DNA from: Muribaculaceae bacterium
Lineage (GTDB): Bacteria > Bacteroidota > Bacteroidia > Bacteroidales > Muribaculaceae
Direction: 5' to 3'
Length of the DNA stretch: 40,618 nucleotides
Assembly: GCA_017964485.1 (NCBI GenBank)
Contig: JAGCRW010000029.1
Coordinates: 1 to 40,618 of the forward strand
The position numbers and the translations under genes were made by a program. Below are positions 14,385 to 22,313 of the stretch, piece after piece. Every line of letters starts with the position of its first letter. Position 1 is the first letter of the stretch. The notes below the pieces were generated by a model. The model searched no databases, was not told the origin of the DNA, and saw nothing but the letters and a program-made list of their open reading frames with translations.

Positions 14385-15425
14385 ATGAGAGAACTTGTTG
14401 ACATCTTGCGGACGAAGCAGCATTTGGATAGCTCAGGCTACAGAACGCTGCTCGAGTGTGACGACGAGAGCGTTGTCGCCTACCTGCATCAGCAGGCGCG
14501 CAAGGTTGCCGACGAGGTGTTTGACAAGGGAATATTTGTGCGCGGACTCGTGGAGCTGACTAACGTTTGTCGCAACGACTGCTACTACTGCGGCATACGC
14601 AAAAGCAACACGAAGGTGGATCGTTACTTGTTAACCACCGAGCAGGTGATGCAAAGCTGCCAGCAGGGCTACGAACTGGGGTTCAAGACCTTTGTGCTGC
14701 AAGGCGGCGAGCTCCCCAATGACAAAGCCCCTTGGCTTGTGAAACTGGTGAGCAAGATAAAGCAACGGTGGAGCGATTGCGCCATCACCTTGTCGCTTGG
14801 CGAGTGGCCTAGACAGGTCTATGAAGCTTTACGCAAGGCAGGTGCCAACCGCTATCTGCTTCGTCATGAGAGCCATAATGCTGAGCATTACGCTAAGTTG
14901 CACCCCACCGAAATGTCGCTCAATAACCGCTTTCAGTGCTTAGAGTGGCTTAAAGAACTTGGCTATCAAGTAGGCACTGGCATTATGGTGGGGAGTCCGT
15001 GGCAAACCATTGACAACCTCGTGGAGGACATTGAGTTCATTGAGAATTTTGAGCCCGAAATGATTGGACTAGGACCATTCGTGCCTCAGCACGACACGCC
15101 ACTTGGCAAATTTGCCACCGGTAGCGCCGAGTTGACCTGCAAGCTCTACAGCATCTTCCGCCTGATATTCCCTAATGCTCTTATTCCAAGCACTACGGCG
15201 CTCAACACCATTGACCCCAACGGCAGGACAAAGGGAATTATGGCTGGCGCCAATGTGGTGATGCCCAACCTCTCTCCTGCCAACGTGAGAGCCAGCTACG
15301 CCCTTTACGATGGTAAAGCCATCACCAATGCCGAAGCCGCCGAAGGAATAGCGCATCTAGAGACTCAACTCGCCACTATAGGTTATCATATCAACTGGAA
15401 CCGCGGCGATTATAATAAACGATAA
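14385..15425 (+). CDS. hydE: [FeFe]-hydrogenase H-cluster maturase HydE (radical SAM)
   Basis: Radical-SAM enzyme of H-cluster assembly, working on the organometallic precursor delivered by HydG. The 346-residue protein has the radical-SAM cluster motif CRNDCYYC (Cys at about 62, 66, 69) in the HydE-typical context RGLVELTN-CRNDCYYCGIRKSN, then the barrel segments LQGGELPND and GTGIMVGSPWQT, and the late GLGPFVPQHDTPL, all characteristic of HydE rather than BioB. First gene of a three-gene maturation operon; hydG follows after 21 nt. No missing key residue. Confidence 0.95.
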   Translation: MRELVDILRTKQHLDSSGYRTLLECDDESVVAYLHQQARKVADEVFDKGIFVRGLVELTNVCRNDCYYCGIRKSNTKVDRYLLTTEQVMQSCQQGYELGFKTFVLQGGELPNDKAPWLVKLVSKIKQRWSDCAITLSLGEWPRQVYEALRKAGANRYLLRHESHNAEHYAKLHPTEMSLNNRFQCLEWLKELGYQVGTGIMVGSPWQTIDNLVEDIEFIENFEPEMIGLGPFVPQHDTPLGKFATGSAELTCKLYSIFRLIFPNALIPSTTALNTIDPNGRTKGIMAGANVVMPNLSPANVRASYALYDGKAITNAEAAEGIAHLETQLATIGYHINWNRGDYNKR

Positions 15426-15446
15426 ACCATAAACAAAAACGATACA

Positions 15447-16862
15447 ATGTATAATCCCAAATCATCTCACGCCGAGGAGTTTATTGACCACGGCGAAATT
15501 ATGGAGACGCTGGAATATGCTGCCAAGAACCGCAGCAACCGCGCTCTTATTGAAGAAATAATAAACAAAGCCGCCACTTGCAAGGGACTCACCCACCGCG
15601 AGGCAGCCGTGTTGCTTGAGTGTGACCAAGCCGACTTGGTGGAACGTTTCGAGAACCTTGCCCGCGAAGTTAAGCAGAAACTTTACGGCAACCGCATTGT
15701 GCTCTTTGCGCCGCTTTATTTGTCTAATTACTGCGTAAACGGCTGTGTATATTGCCCTTATCACGGCAAAAACCGCACTATCCCCCGCAAGAAACTGTCG
15801 CAAGAGGAGATACGTCAAGAGGTCATCGCCTTGCAGCAGATGGGTCACAAACGCCTTGCCCTCGAGGCTGGCGAGCACCCCAAGATCAACCCAATAGAGT
15901 ATATCCTCGAATCGATAAAGACGATATATGACACTAAGGTGGGCAACGGCGCCATTCGTCGCGTGAATGTGAACATCGCAGCCACTACTGTTGAAAATTA
16001 CCGCAAACTCAAAGAGGCGGGCATCGGCACTTATATCCTCTTCCAGGAGACTTATAACAAGGAGAATTACGAGAAGCTACACCCAACAGGACCAAAGAGC
16101 GACTACTGCTACCACACCGAGGCGATGGACCGCGCTATGGAAGGCGGATGCGACGATGTGGGAATTGGCGTACTCTATGGCCTGACGACCTATCGCTACG
16201 ACCTCGTGGGACTGCTTATGCATGCCGAGCACCTTGAGGCGCGAATGGGTGTGGGGCCACACACCATCAGCGTACCACGCATCTGTCCTGCCGACGATAT
16301 CTCTCTCGACGAGTTCCCCGATGTGCTGCCCGATGATATCTTCTGCAAGATTGTCGCCATCATACGCCTTGCCGCACCCTATACCGGCATGATTATCTCC
16401 ACCCGCGAGTCGCAAAAGGTGAGAGAGAAAGTGCTAGACCTAGGAATCTCGCAGATTAGTGGCGGCTCACGCACCAGCGTAGGCGGCTACACCACTGAGG
16501 AGCGACAGGACGACACGGCACAGTTTGACGTTAGCGACCAGCGCAGCCTCGATGAGGTAATTGCTTGGTTGCTTGACATCAACTACTTGCCAAGCTTCTG
16601 CACAGCTTGCTATCGTGAGGGACGCACTGGCGACCGCTTCATGTCGCTCGTGAAACGTGGCAAGATAAGCTACTGCTGTACTCCCAACGCGATGATTACC
16701 CTCAAAGAATACCTCGAGGACTATGCTAGCCCCGCTACCCGAGAAAAAGGCGAGGCACTCATTCGCCGCGAACTCGAGAAACTGCCCGATGACCGCATCC
16801 GCAATCTCGCAAACCGCCGCCTTATCGACATTGCCAACGGGGAGAGGGATTTCAGATTCTAA
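15447..16862 (+). CDS. hydG: [FeFe]-hydrogenase H-cluster maturase HydG (tyrosine lyase)
   Basis: Radical-SAM tyrosine lyase that makes the CO and CN ligands of the H-cluster and builds the Fe(CO)2(CN) synthon. The 471-residue protein has the N-terminal CxxxCxxC motif CVNGCVYC (about 95-102) and the HydG-specific C-terminal auxiliary-cluster motif CTACYREGRTGDRFMSL ... CC (about 389-412), which separates it from ThiH. GGSRTSVGGY is the typical late barrel segment. Length normal. A 19-bp stem hairpin lies between it and hydF. Confidence 0.96.
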   Translation: MYNPKSSHAEEFIDHGEIMETLEYAAKNRSNRALIEEIINKAATCKGLTHREAAVLLECDQADLVERFENLAREVKQKLYGNRIVLFAPLYLSNYCVNGCVYCPYHGKNRTIPRKKLSQEEIRQEVIALQQMGHKRLALEAGEHPKINPIEYILESIKTIYDTKVGNGAIRRVNVNIAATTVENYRKLKEAGIGTYILFQETYNKENYEKLHPTGPKSDYCYHTEAMDRAMEGGCDDVGIGVLYGLTTYRYDLVGLLMHAEHLEARMGVGPHTISVPRICPADDISLDEFPDVLPDDIFCKIVAIIRLAAPYTGMIISTRESQKVREKVLDLGISQISGGSRTSVGGYTTEERQDDTAQFDVSDQRSLDEVIAWLLDINYLPSFCTACYREGRTGDRFMSLVKRGKISYCCTPNAMITLKEYLEDYASPATREKGEALIRRELEKLPDDRIRNLANRRLIDIANGERDFRF

Positions 16863-16864
16863 AA

Positions 16865-16905
16865 TCGTTTAGTATGTTGCGTTGGTAACGCAACACGCTA
16901 AACGA
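16865..16905 (+). promoter_or_regulatory. long hairpin between hydG and hydF
   Basis: Arms 16865-16883 and 16887-16905 pair over 19 positions with a single A-C mismatch and one G-U; the loop is GGT. No T-run follows, so it is not an intrinsic terminator. It could stabilise the hydEG mRNA 3' end, be a processing site, or dampen transcription into hydF (inference). Confidence 0.75.
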
Positions 16906-16925
16906 CAAACTATAAGGCACTAATA

Positions 16926-18113
16926 ATGAACTCCGCACCACAATCACTCAGGCGCCATATCGCTATCTTTGGTCGCCGCAACGTGGGCAAGTCATCCTTG
17001 CTCAACGCCATCACAGGTCAGCAGGTTGCCATAGTCTCACCCGAGGCTGGCACAACCACCGACCCCGTGAACCGCGCCATGGAGATTCTGCCTCTGGGTC
17101 CTTGTCTGCTCATCGACACTGCTGGTTTTGATGATGTGGGCATCGTGGGCGAACTCCGCAACGAGCGCACACATAAAGTGCTCGATCAAGCCGATTTAGC
17201 GATTTTGGTGCTTGACCAAGCCATCGATTTAAGCATAGAAAAACAGTGGCTTGATAAGTTGCAACGCCTTGAGATTCCCACCGTTGTGGTACTCAATAAA
17301 GTGGATGCTATTGGCAATATTGAAAGTTTATTTGAGAGTTGTGCAAAATATTTGGGCATCACGCCGATTGCTGTGAGCGCCAAAAAGCATGAGGGAATTG
17401 ACGAGCTACGCAAGGCTCTTGCCCATGCCGCTGGTGATGACGAGGAAACAAGTCTCACAGCCGACCTTGCCAAACCTGGGGACATAGTGCTGCTCGTGAT
17501 GCCTCAAGACCCACAGGCACCAAAAGGACGACTCATTTTGCCTCAAGTGCAGACAATCCGCGACTTGCTTGACAAGCATTGTATAATTGTGAGTTGTGGA
17601 GTTGACACACTAGAGAATAGCCTCAACTCGCTGCGTGAGCCACCCACACTCATCATCACTGATTCACAAGTTTTTGCTCAAGTCTATGAAAAGAAGCCCG
17701 AAGGCAGCCTTCTCACCTCATTCTCGGTGCTGATGGCTGGCTCAAAAGGCAATATGGATGCGCTTATTGAAGGTGCAAAGGCCATTGACCGCCTCACCCC
17801 ACAGTCGCGCGTGCTAATCGCAGAGGCATGCACCCATGCCCCAATGAGTGAGGACATAGGTAGAGAGAAGATTCCACGCATGATTCGGAAGAAATATGGC
17901 GCGAACATCGCCTTCGACATTCACGCTGGCAAGGACTACCCTGCCGACTTGGAAAAATATGACCTGATAGTGCACTGCGGGGCGTGCATGTTCAACCGTC
18001 GCCTGATGCTTTCACGCATAGTGCGCGCACAAGAGCAAGGTGTGCCAATCACCAACTACGGCCTCGCCATCGCTCATCTGCAAGGCATCCTTGACAAAGT
18101 ATCACTGCCGTAA
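16926..18113 (+). CDS. hydF: [FeFe]-hydrogenase H-cluster maturation GTPase HydF
   Basis: Scaffold GTPase that assembles the 2Fe subcluster and delivers it to apo-HydA. The 395-residue protein has an N-terminal GTPase domain with P-loop GRRNVGKSS (about 17-25), switch DTAGFDD (about 65-71) and NKVD (about 126-129), then a dimerisation region and the C-terminal cluster-binding motif CTH (about 300) ... HCGAC (about 346-350). Full length. Last gene of the maturation operon, 63 nt after hydG, ending at a two-way terminator shared with the converging hydrogenase genes. Confidence 0.96.
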   Translation: MNSAPQSLRRHIAIFGRRNVGKSSLLNAITGQQVAIVSPEAGTTTDPVNRAMEILPLGPCLLIDTAGFDDVGIVGELRNERTHKVLDQADLAILVLDQAIDLSIEKQWLDKLQRLEIPTVVVLNKVDAIGNIESLFESCAKYLGITPIAVSAKKHEGIDELRKALAHAAGDDEETSLTADLAKPGDIVLLVMPQDPQAPKGRLILPQVQTIRDLLDKHCIIVSCGVDTLENSLNSLREPPTLIITDSQVFAQVYEKKPEGSLLTSFSVLMAGSKGNMDALIEGAKAIDRLTPQSRVLIAEACTHAPMSEDIGREKIPRMIRKKYGANIAFDIHAGKDYPADLEKYDLIVHCGACMFNRRLMLSRIVRAQEQGVPITNYGLAIAHLQGILDKVSLP

Positions 18114-18119
18114 TTCAAA

Positions 18120-18150
18120 AAATAAAGTAACCTACTTGGTTACTTTATTT
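18120..18150. terminator. two-way terminator between hydF and the second hydrogenase
   Basis: Perfect 13-bp stem AAATAAAGTAACC/GGTTACTTTATTT with loop TACTT, lying 6 nt after hydF and 3 nt after the stop of the converging gene. Confidence 0.9.
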
Positions 18151-18153
18151 ATG

Positions 18154-19947
18154 TTAATCAGAAAGAATCGACTTATCTCTGAAGTGGGTGTGTAGGAGTT
18201 TATGTGCCTTTTTACCCAGTGGCTCGCCAAGAAACTCTTCATACACCTTTCTCACCGCAGGGCTTTCATGGCTCTTGCGCACCATCCTTGTGACATCGGT
18301 TGCATACATAGCTCGCTGCCTAGCCTCAAGTACCGAGATGTCACCGTGGTGATAAGGCTGACCAGTGCCACCAACGCATCCACCAGGACAAGACATTACC
18401 TCAATGAGATGATAGTCGAGTTCGCCTGCGCGGAGTTTGTCCATCACGATGCGCGCATTGTTAAGTGTATGTACCACACACACCTTCAGTTCAAATCCAT
18501 CTATGTCGATTGTTGCCTCGCGAATACCGTCCATACCACGAACTTGAGAAAACTCCAACTTAGGCAACTGTTTGCCAGTAAATGTCTCATAAGCAGTTCG
18601 CAACACAGCCTCAGTCACGCCACCTGTGGTGCCAAAGATATGTCCTGCGCCAGTAGCATTGCCGAGAGGATCATCAAACGTTCCGTCGGGCAATGAAGCA
18701 AAGTCAATACCCTGATTTTTAATCATTTCAGCCAACTCTAGTGTGGTGATGCTGCAATCCACATCAGGGATGCCATCATAGATAAACTCATCACGCGCAC
18801 ACTCATATTTCTTGGCCACACAGGGCATTATTGAGATTACCGAGATATTCTCGCTTGGAATGCCTATTTTCTCTGCCCAATATGATTTGGCAAGCGTTCC
18901 AAACATCTGCGCCGGCGACTTGCAGGTAGAGGGATATTCGCGCAGGTCAGGATAGTCGTTCTCAAAGAAATTAACCCATGCCGGACAACACGACGTTGTC
19001 ATAGGCAACTTCACATCAGGGTCTCCAGCCATTTTGCGCTTGAGGCGGTCAATGAGCTCGGCGCTCTCTTCCATAATGGTGAAATCGGCTCCGAAATTAG
19101 TGTCAAACACGTAGTCAAATCCCAATTGCCGTAATGCAGTAATCATCTTCCCCGTCACAACTGTGCCTGGCGCCATTCCAAACTCCTCGCCAAGCGCAAA
19201 TCGCACAGCTGGCGCAGTTTGAGCGATGACAAGTTTGTCGATATTATTAATATCGGCAAGCACATCATTGATTGAGTTGCGCTCGTCAAGCACACCAATG
19301 GGGCCATCGATAGCGTCGAACTTACATTTTGTTTTACACTTACCACAACATGTACACTTGTAAGGGTTTATCGTATGAGTCTGCTTAACAACTCCATCAA
19401 TGGCATTCACCGGACAATTACGCTTGCAGGCAGTGCATCCTCGGCATTTCTCAGAGTCAATAGCGTAGGACAGCACATTCAAGAACCGCTTGCCGCCAAT
19501 CTCGTAGATATAGTGATTGAGCATCGAGTCAAGCGACACGGGGCGTTTGAATGAGCTCCATTGCTGTGACTCCACCTCTATGTGGTGTGCCGCCACTTCA
19601 ACGTATCTCAACTCATCAACGAGCTCGCCGCGCACCACATGTTTCTCGACAATCACGTTCACATCTTCAGGACTAACGTGAGTATAAGTTATGTTGTCGG
19701 GAAGAATGCGCACGATGGGGCCCTTTGCACAGAAACCGAAGCATCCCGAAGTCACCACATCAACCATATCGTCGATGCCGTGGGCATGCAACATCACCTT
19801 GAAGAGATTGATAATGCGCTCACTGTCATTTTTGCGACAGCCTTTACCCGAGCAACACTGCACCTGGACATACTCATGGGCTTTCAATCCATATTTTTGT
19901 CCATTTTCAATTGTTTGTGGCTCAGAGTTTATTTGTCTATCTGGCAT
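18154..19947 (-). CDS. second [FeFe]-hydrogenase with HydB-like ends and HydA-like catalytic domain
   Basis: 597 residues. Domains in order: thioredoxin-like [2Fe-2S] domain (about 25-116; Cys32, 37, 69, 73 in CCSGKGC ... GCFGFC), a linker, two [4Fe-4S] motifs (Cys168/171/174/178 and 198/201/204/208), then the H-cluster domain (from about 235) with TSCCPAW, MPCVAKKYE and EVMSCPGGCVGG. All four H-cluster Cys and the proton-relay Cys are present, so it should be active. The first domain and the ferredoxin domain resemble the two ends of HydB, and the catalytic domain resembles HydA next door, so it looks like a HydB that lost its flavin/NAD part and gained an H domain. There is no plant-type ferredoxin domain. 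Last gene of the hydrogenase operon, 70 nt after hydC. Physiological partner unknown. Confidence 0.9.
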   Translation of the reverse strand: MPDRQINSEPQTIENGQKYGLKAHEYVQVQCCSGKGCRKNDSERIINLFKVMLHAHGIDDMVDVVTSGCFGFCAKGPIVRILPDNITYTHVSPEDVNVIVEKHVVRGELVDELRYVEVAAHHIEVESQQWSSFKRPVSLDSMLNHYIYEIGGKRFLNVLSYAIDSEKCRGCTACKRNCPVNAIDGVVKQTHTINPYKCTCCGKCKTKCKFDAIDGPIGVLDERNSINDVLADINNIDKLVIAQTAPAVRFALGEEFGMAPGTVVTGKMITALRQLGFDYVFDTNFGADFTIMEESAELIDRLKRKMAGDPDVKLPMTTSCCPAWVNFFENDYPDLREYPSTCKSPAQMFGTLAKSYWAEKIGIPSENISVISIMPCVAKKYECARDEFIYDGIPDVDCSITTLELAEMIKNQGIDFASLPDGTFDDPLGNATGAGHIFGTTGGVTEAVLRTAYETFTGKQLPKLEFSQVRGMDGIREATIDIDGFELKVCVVHTLNNARIVMDKLRAGELDYHLIEVMSCPGGCVGGTGQPYHHGDISVLEARQRAMYATDVTRMVRKSHESPAVRKVYEEFLGEPLGKKAHKLLHTHFRDKSILSD

Positions 19948-19963
19948 ATCGTATGTTTATTTA

Positions 19964-19995
19964 AAACGGTCATGCCATCGCGGGCATGACCGTTT
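19964..19995 (-). terminator. hairpin between hydC and the second hydrogenase
   Basis: Perfect 13-bp stem AAACGGTCATGCC/GGCATGACCGTTT with a 6-nt loop. On the minus strand it is followed by only a short TTTT, so it is likely a partial terminator or mRNA-processing hairpin that sets the level of the last gene. Confidence 0.7.
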
Positions 19996-20017
19996 ATTAT
20001 ATTAAGGTGTGGAAAAA

Positions 20018-20506
20018 TTAATTATCCACCTCTTCGAGAATCTTCTGAACATCCTTAGGCTGGAGACGTCCGTAAACCTTCTCGCCAATGGTTACTACTG
20101 GTGCAAGACCGCAGGCACCCACGCAGCGTAGGCAGTCAAGAGAGAACTTGCCGTCAGGGGTTGTCTCTCCCACCTCAATGTTGAGGATGCGCTTGATCTC
20201 CTCGAGCAGTTTCTCAGAACCGCGCACGTAGCAAGCAGTACCGAGGCACACCGAGATTGGGTGCTTGCCCTTAGGTGTCATGGTGAAGAACGAATAGAAT
20301 GTCACAACACCATAAACCTTAGAAGCTGGTATGTTGAGCTTGCGGGCGATGATGCGCTGCATCTCCTCAGGGAGATAGCCGTGCATCGACTGTGCCTCAT
20401 GCAGGATATTGATAAGCTCGCCTGGTTTGTTACCATGCTTGTCGCAGATGGCCTCCACCTGCTCAATGACATTACATGCCAATTTCATTTCTTTTGCTTT
20501 TGCCAT
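20018..20506 (-). CDS. hydC: NuoE-like [2Fe-2S] subunit of the trimeric hydrogenase
   Basis: Thioredoxin-like [2Fe-2S] protein, the HydC/NuoE subunit that passes electrons between HydB and HydA. The 162-residue protein has an N-terminal helical bundle (LINILHEAQSMHGYLPEEM) and the cluster ligands Cys87 and Cys92 (CLGTAC) with Cys128 and Cys132 (CVGAC). Full length for the family. Located 25 nt after hydA and followed by a strong hairpin before the second hydrogenase gene. Confidence 0.93.
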   Translation of the reverse strand: MAKAKEMKLACNVIEQVEAICDKHGNKPGELINILHEAQSMHGYLPEEMQRIIARKLNIPASKVYGVVTFYSFFTMTPKGKHPISVCLGTACYVRGSEKLLEEIKRILNIEVGETTPDGKFSLDCLRCVGACGLAPVVTIGEKVYGRLQPKDVQKILEEVDN

Positions 20507-20531
20507 AATATATAAGAGGTTTTAGCCAAGA

Positions 20532-22292
20532 TTACTTAATAGATTTATCAAAATAATGAGTGTGCAACAAGTGGTGAGACTTCTCGCTCAGAGGCTCGCC
20601 CAAGAATTCCTTGTAGAGCTTCTGGATGTCGGGATTCTCATGACTCTTGCGGATGGGCTTGCCTTCGTCCTCTGCATAGAGAGCATCGCAACGTTGTTGG
20701 ATAACACTGAAGTCGCCATGGTGGTAAGGCTGACCGGCACCGCCGATGCAACCGCCTGGACATGCCATAACCTCAACCACATGGTAATCGAGTTCGCCAG
20801 CGCGAAGTTTGTCCATGATAATGCGAGCGTTGCTCAAGGTGTGGGCTACACAAATCTTGAGGTCGAAACCGTTGATGTCGATTGTTGCCTCACGAATTCC
20901 CTCAAAACCGCGCACTTGGTCAAAGTTGATGCGAGGCAGAGTCTTGCCAGTGTAAACCTCATAAACCGAACGCAAAGCAGCTTCCATCACGCCACCAGTA
21001 ACGCCGAAGATGGCACCAGCACCAGTTGATTCACCGAGAGGACTGTCGAAGTCGCTGTCGGGCAGCTGAGCAAAGTTGATGTTGGCACGCTTGATGAGAC
21101 GAGCAAGCTCGCGGGTCGAGATACTGTAGTCCACATCGGGATTGCCGTTAACCTTGAACTCTTCACGGCCACACTCATACTTCTTAGCCAAGCAAGGCAT
21201 GATAGACACCACCACGAGTTTCTCGCGTGGGATGCCCATCTTCTCTGCCCAATATGTTTTAGCAATTGCACCAAACATCTGAGCTGGAGATTTGGCAGTC
21301 GAAGGATAGTCGAGCAAATCGGGATAGTTGTGCTCAAAGAAGTTCACCCAAGCTGGGCAGCACGAAGTCATGATTGGCAACTTCACGCTCTTGTCGCCAG
21401 CAAGATATTTCTTGAGGCGGTCGAGAATCTCGTAGCCCTCTTCCATGATGGTAAGGTCGGCAGCGAAGTCTGTGTCAAACACATAGTCAAAACCGAGGTC
21501 ACGCAATGCGGTGGCAAGCTTGCCAGTAACGATACCAGGCACGCCAAACTCCTCGCCCAAGGCGAAGCGCACAGCGGGAGCGGGTTGAGCAACAACCACC
21601 TTGTCGGGGTCGGTGATATCGGCCATGAGCTGGTCGGTATAGTCACGCTCGGTGAGAGCGCCCACAGGGCAAACTGCCACACACTGACCGCAATATGTAC
21701 AATCGGTATCTACAAACATGCGGTCGAAGGTTGGAGCGATAGTGGTGTCAAAACCACGACGGATAGCGCCAAGAACGCCTACGCTCTGAACCTCGTTACA
21801 AACTGTCTCGCAACGGCGGCAGTAGATGCACTTCTCCATATTGCGGGTAATAGCAGGAGTAACTTCGTTCTTGCGTTGGCTCTTCTCGCCGTCATTATAA
21901 GGCATCTCACGGATATTCAGGCGCATTACCAAGCGCTGGAGCTCACAATTGCTGCACTTAGGGCAAGTGAGGCAATCATTGGGGTGATCACTAAGTATGA
22001 GCTCGGCAATAGTCTTGCGAGCGCGAATCACGCGTGCCGAATTGGTGTAAACCACCATGTCGGGCATACAAGCAGTGGCGCAAGCAGGTGCCAAGTTGCG
22101 ACGTCCCTCAACCTCTACCACACACAAGCGGCAAGAAGCGGGTTTGTTCTTCACACAAGTGCCTTTGAGATCAATGTGGCACAGTGTGGGGATATCGATG
22201 CCGACAAGTTTACCGGCCTCAAGCAGTGTTGTGCCTTTGGGCACTTCCACTACGTGGTTGTCTATTGTAAGTTTTATCAATTTCTCTTCCAT
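20532..22292 (-). CDS. hydA: [FeFe]-hydrogenase catalytic subunit
   Basis: 586 residues with the multi-cluster layout of HydABC catalytic subunits: a plant-type [2Fe-2S] domain (Cys38, 54, 57, 71; an extra Cys46 in a lengthened loop), the His-ligated cluster motif HPNDCLTCPKCSNC (about 102-115), two [4Fe-4S] motifs (CIYCRRCETVC and CTYCGQCVAVC), and the H domain with TSCCPAW, MPCLAKKYE and EVMACPGGCIGG. All H-cluster Cys are intact. With HydB and HydC it should form a trimer coupling H2 to NAD(H) and ferredoxin, probably by flavin-based bifurcation; the direction in vivo (fermentative H2 release versus uptake) is inference. 21 nt after hydB. Confidence 0.95.
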   Translation of the reverse strand: MEEKLIKLTIDNHVVEVPKGTTLLEAGKLVGIDIPTLCHIDLKGTCVKNKPASCRLCVVEVEGRRNLAPACATACMPDMVVYTNSARVIRARKTIAELILSDHPNDCLTCPKCSNCELQRLVMRLNIREMPYNDGEKSQRKNEVTPAITRNMEKCIYCRRCETVCNEVQSVGVLGAIRRGFDTTIAPTFDRMFVDTDCTYCGQCVAVCPVGALTERDYTDQLMADITDPDKVVVAQPAPAVRFALGEEFGVPGIVTGKLATALRDLGFDYVFDTDFAADLTIMEEGYEILDRLKKYLAGDKSVKLPIMTSCCPAWVNFFEHNYPDLLDYPSTAKSPAQMFGAIAKTYWAEKMGIPREKLVVVSIMPCLAKKYECGREEFKVNGNPDVDYSISTRELARLIKRANINFAQLPDSDFDSPLGESTGAGAIFGVTGGVMEAALRSVYEVYTGKTLPRINFDQVRGFEGIREATIDINGFDLKICVAHTLSNARIIMDKLRAGELDYHVVEVMACPGGCIGGAGQPYHHGDFSVIQQRCDALYAEDEGKPIRKSHENPDIQKLYKEFLGEPLSEKSHHLLHTHYFDKSIK

Positions 22293-22313
22293 GATGAAAA
22301 TAATCGTGTGTCG

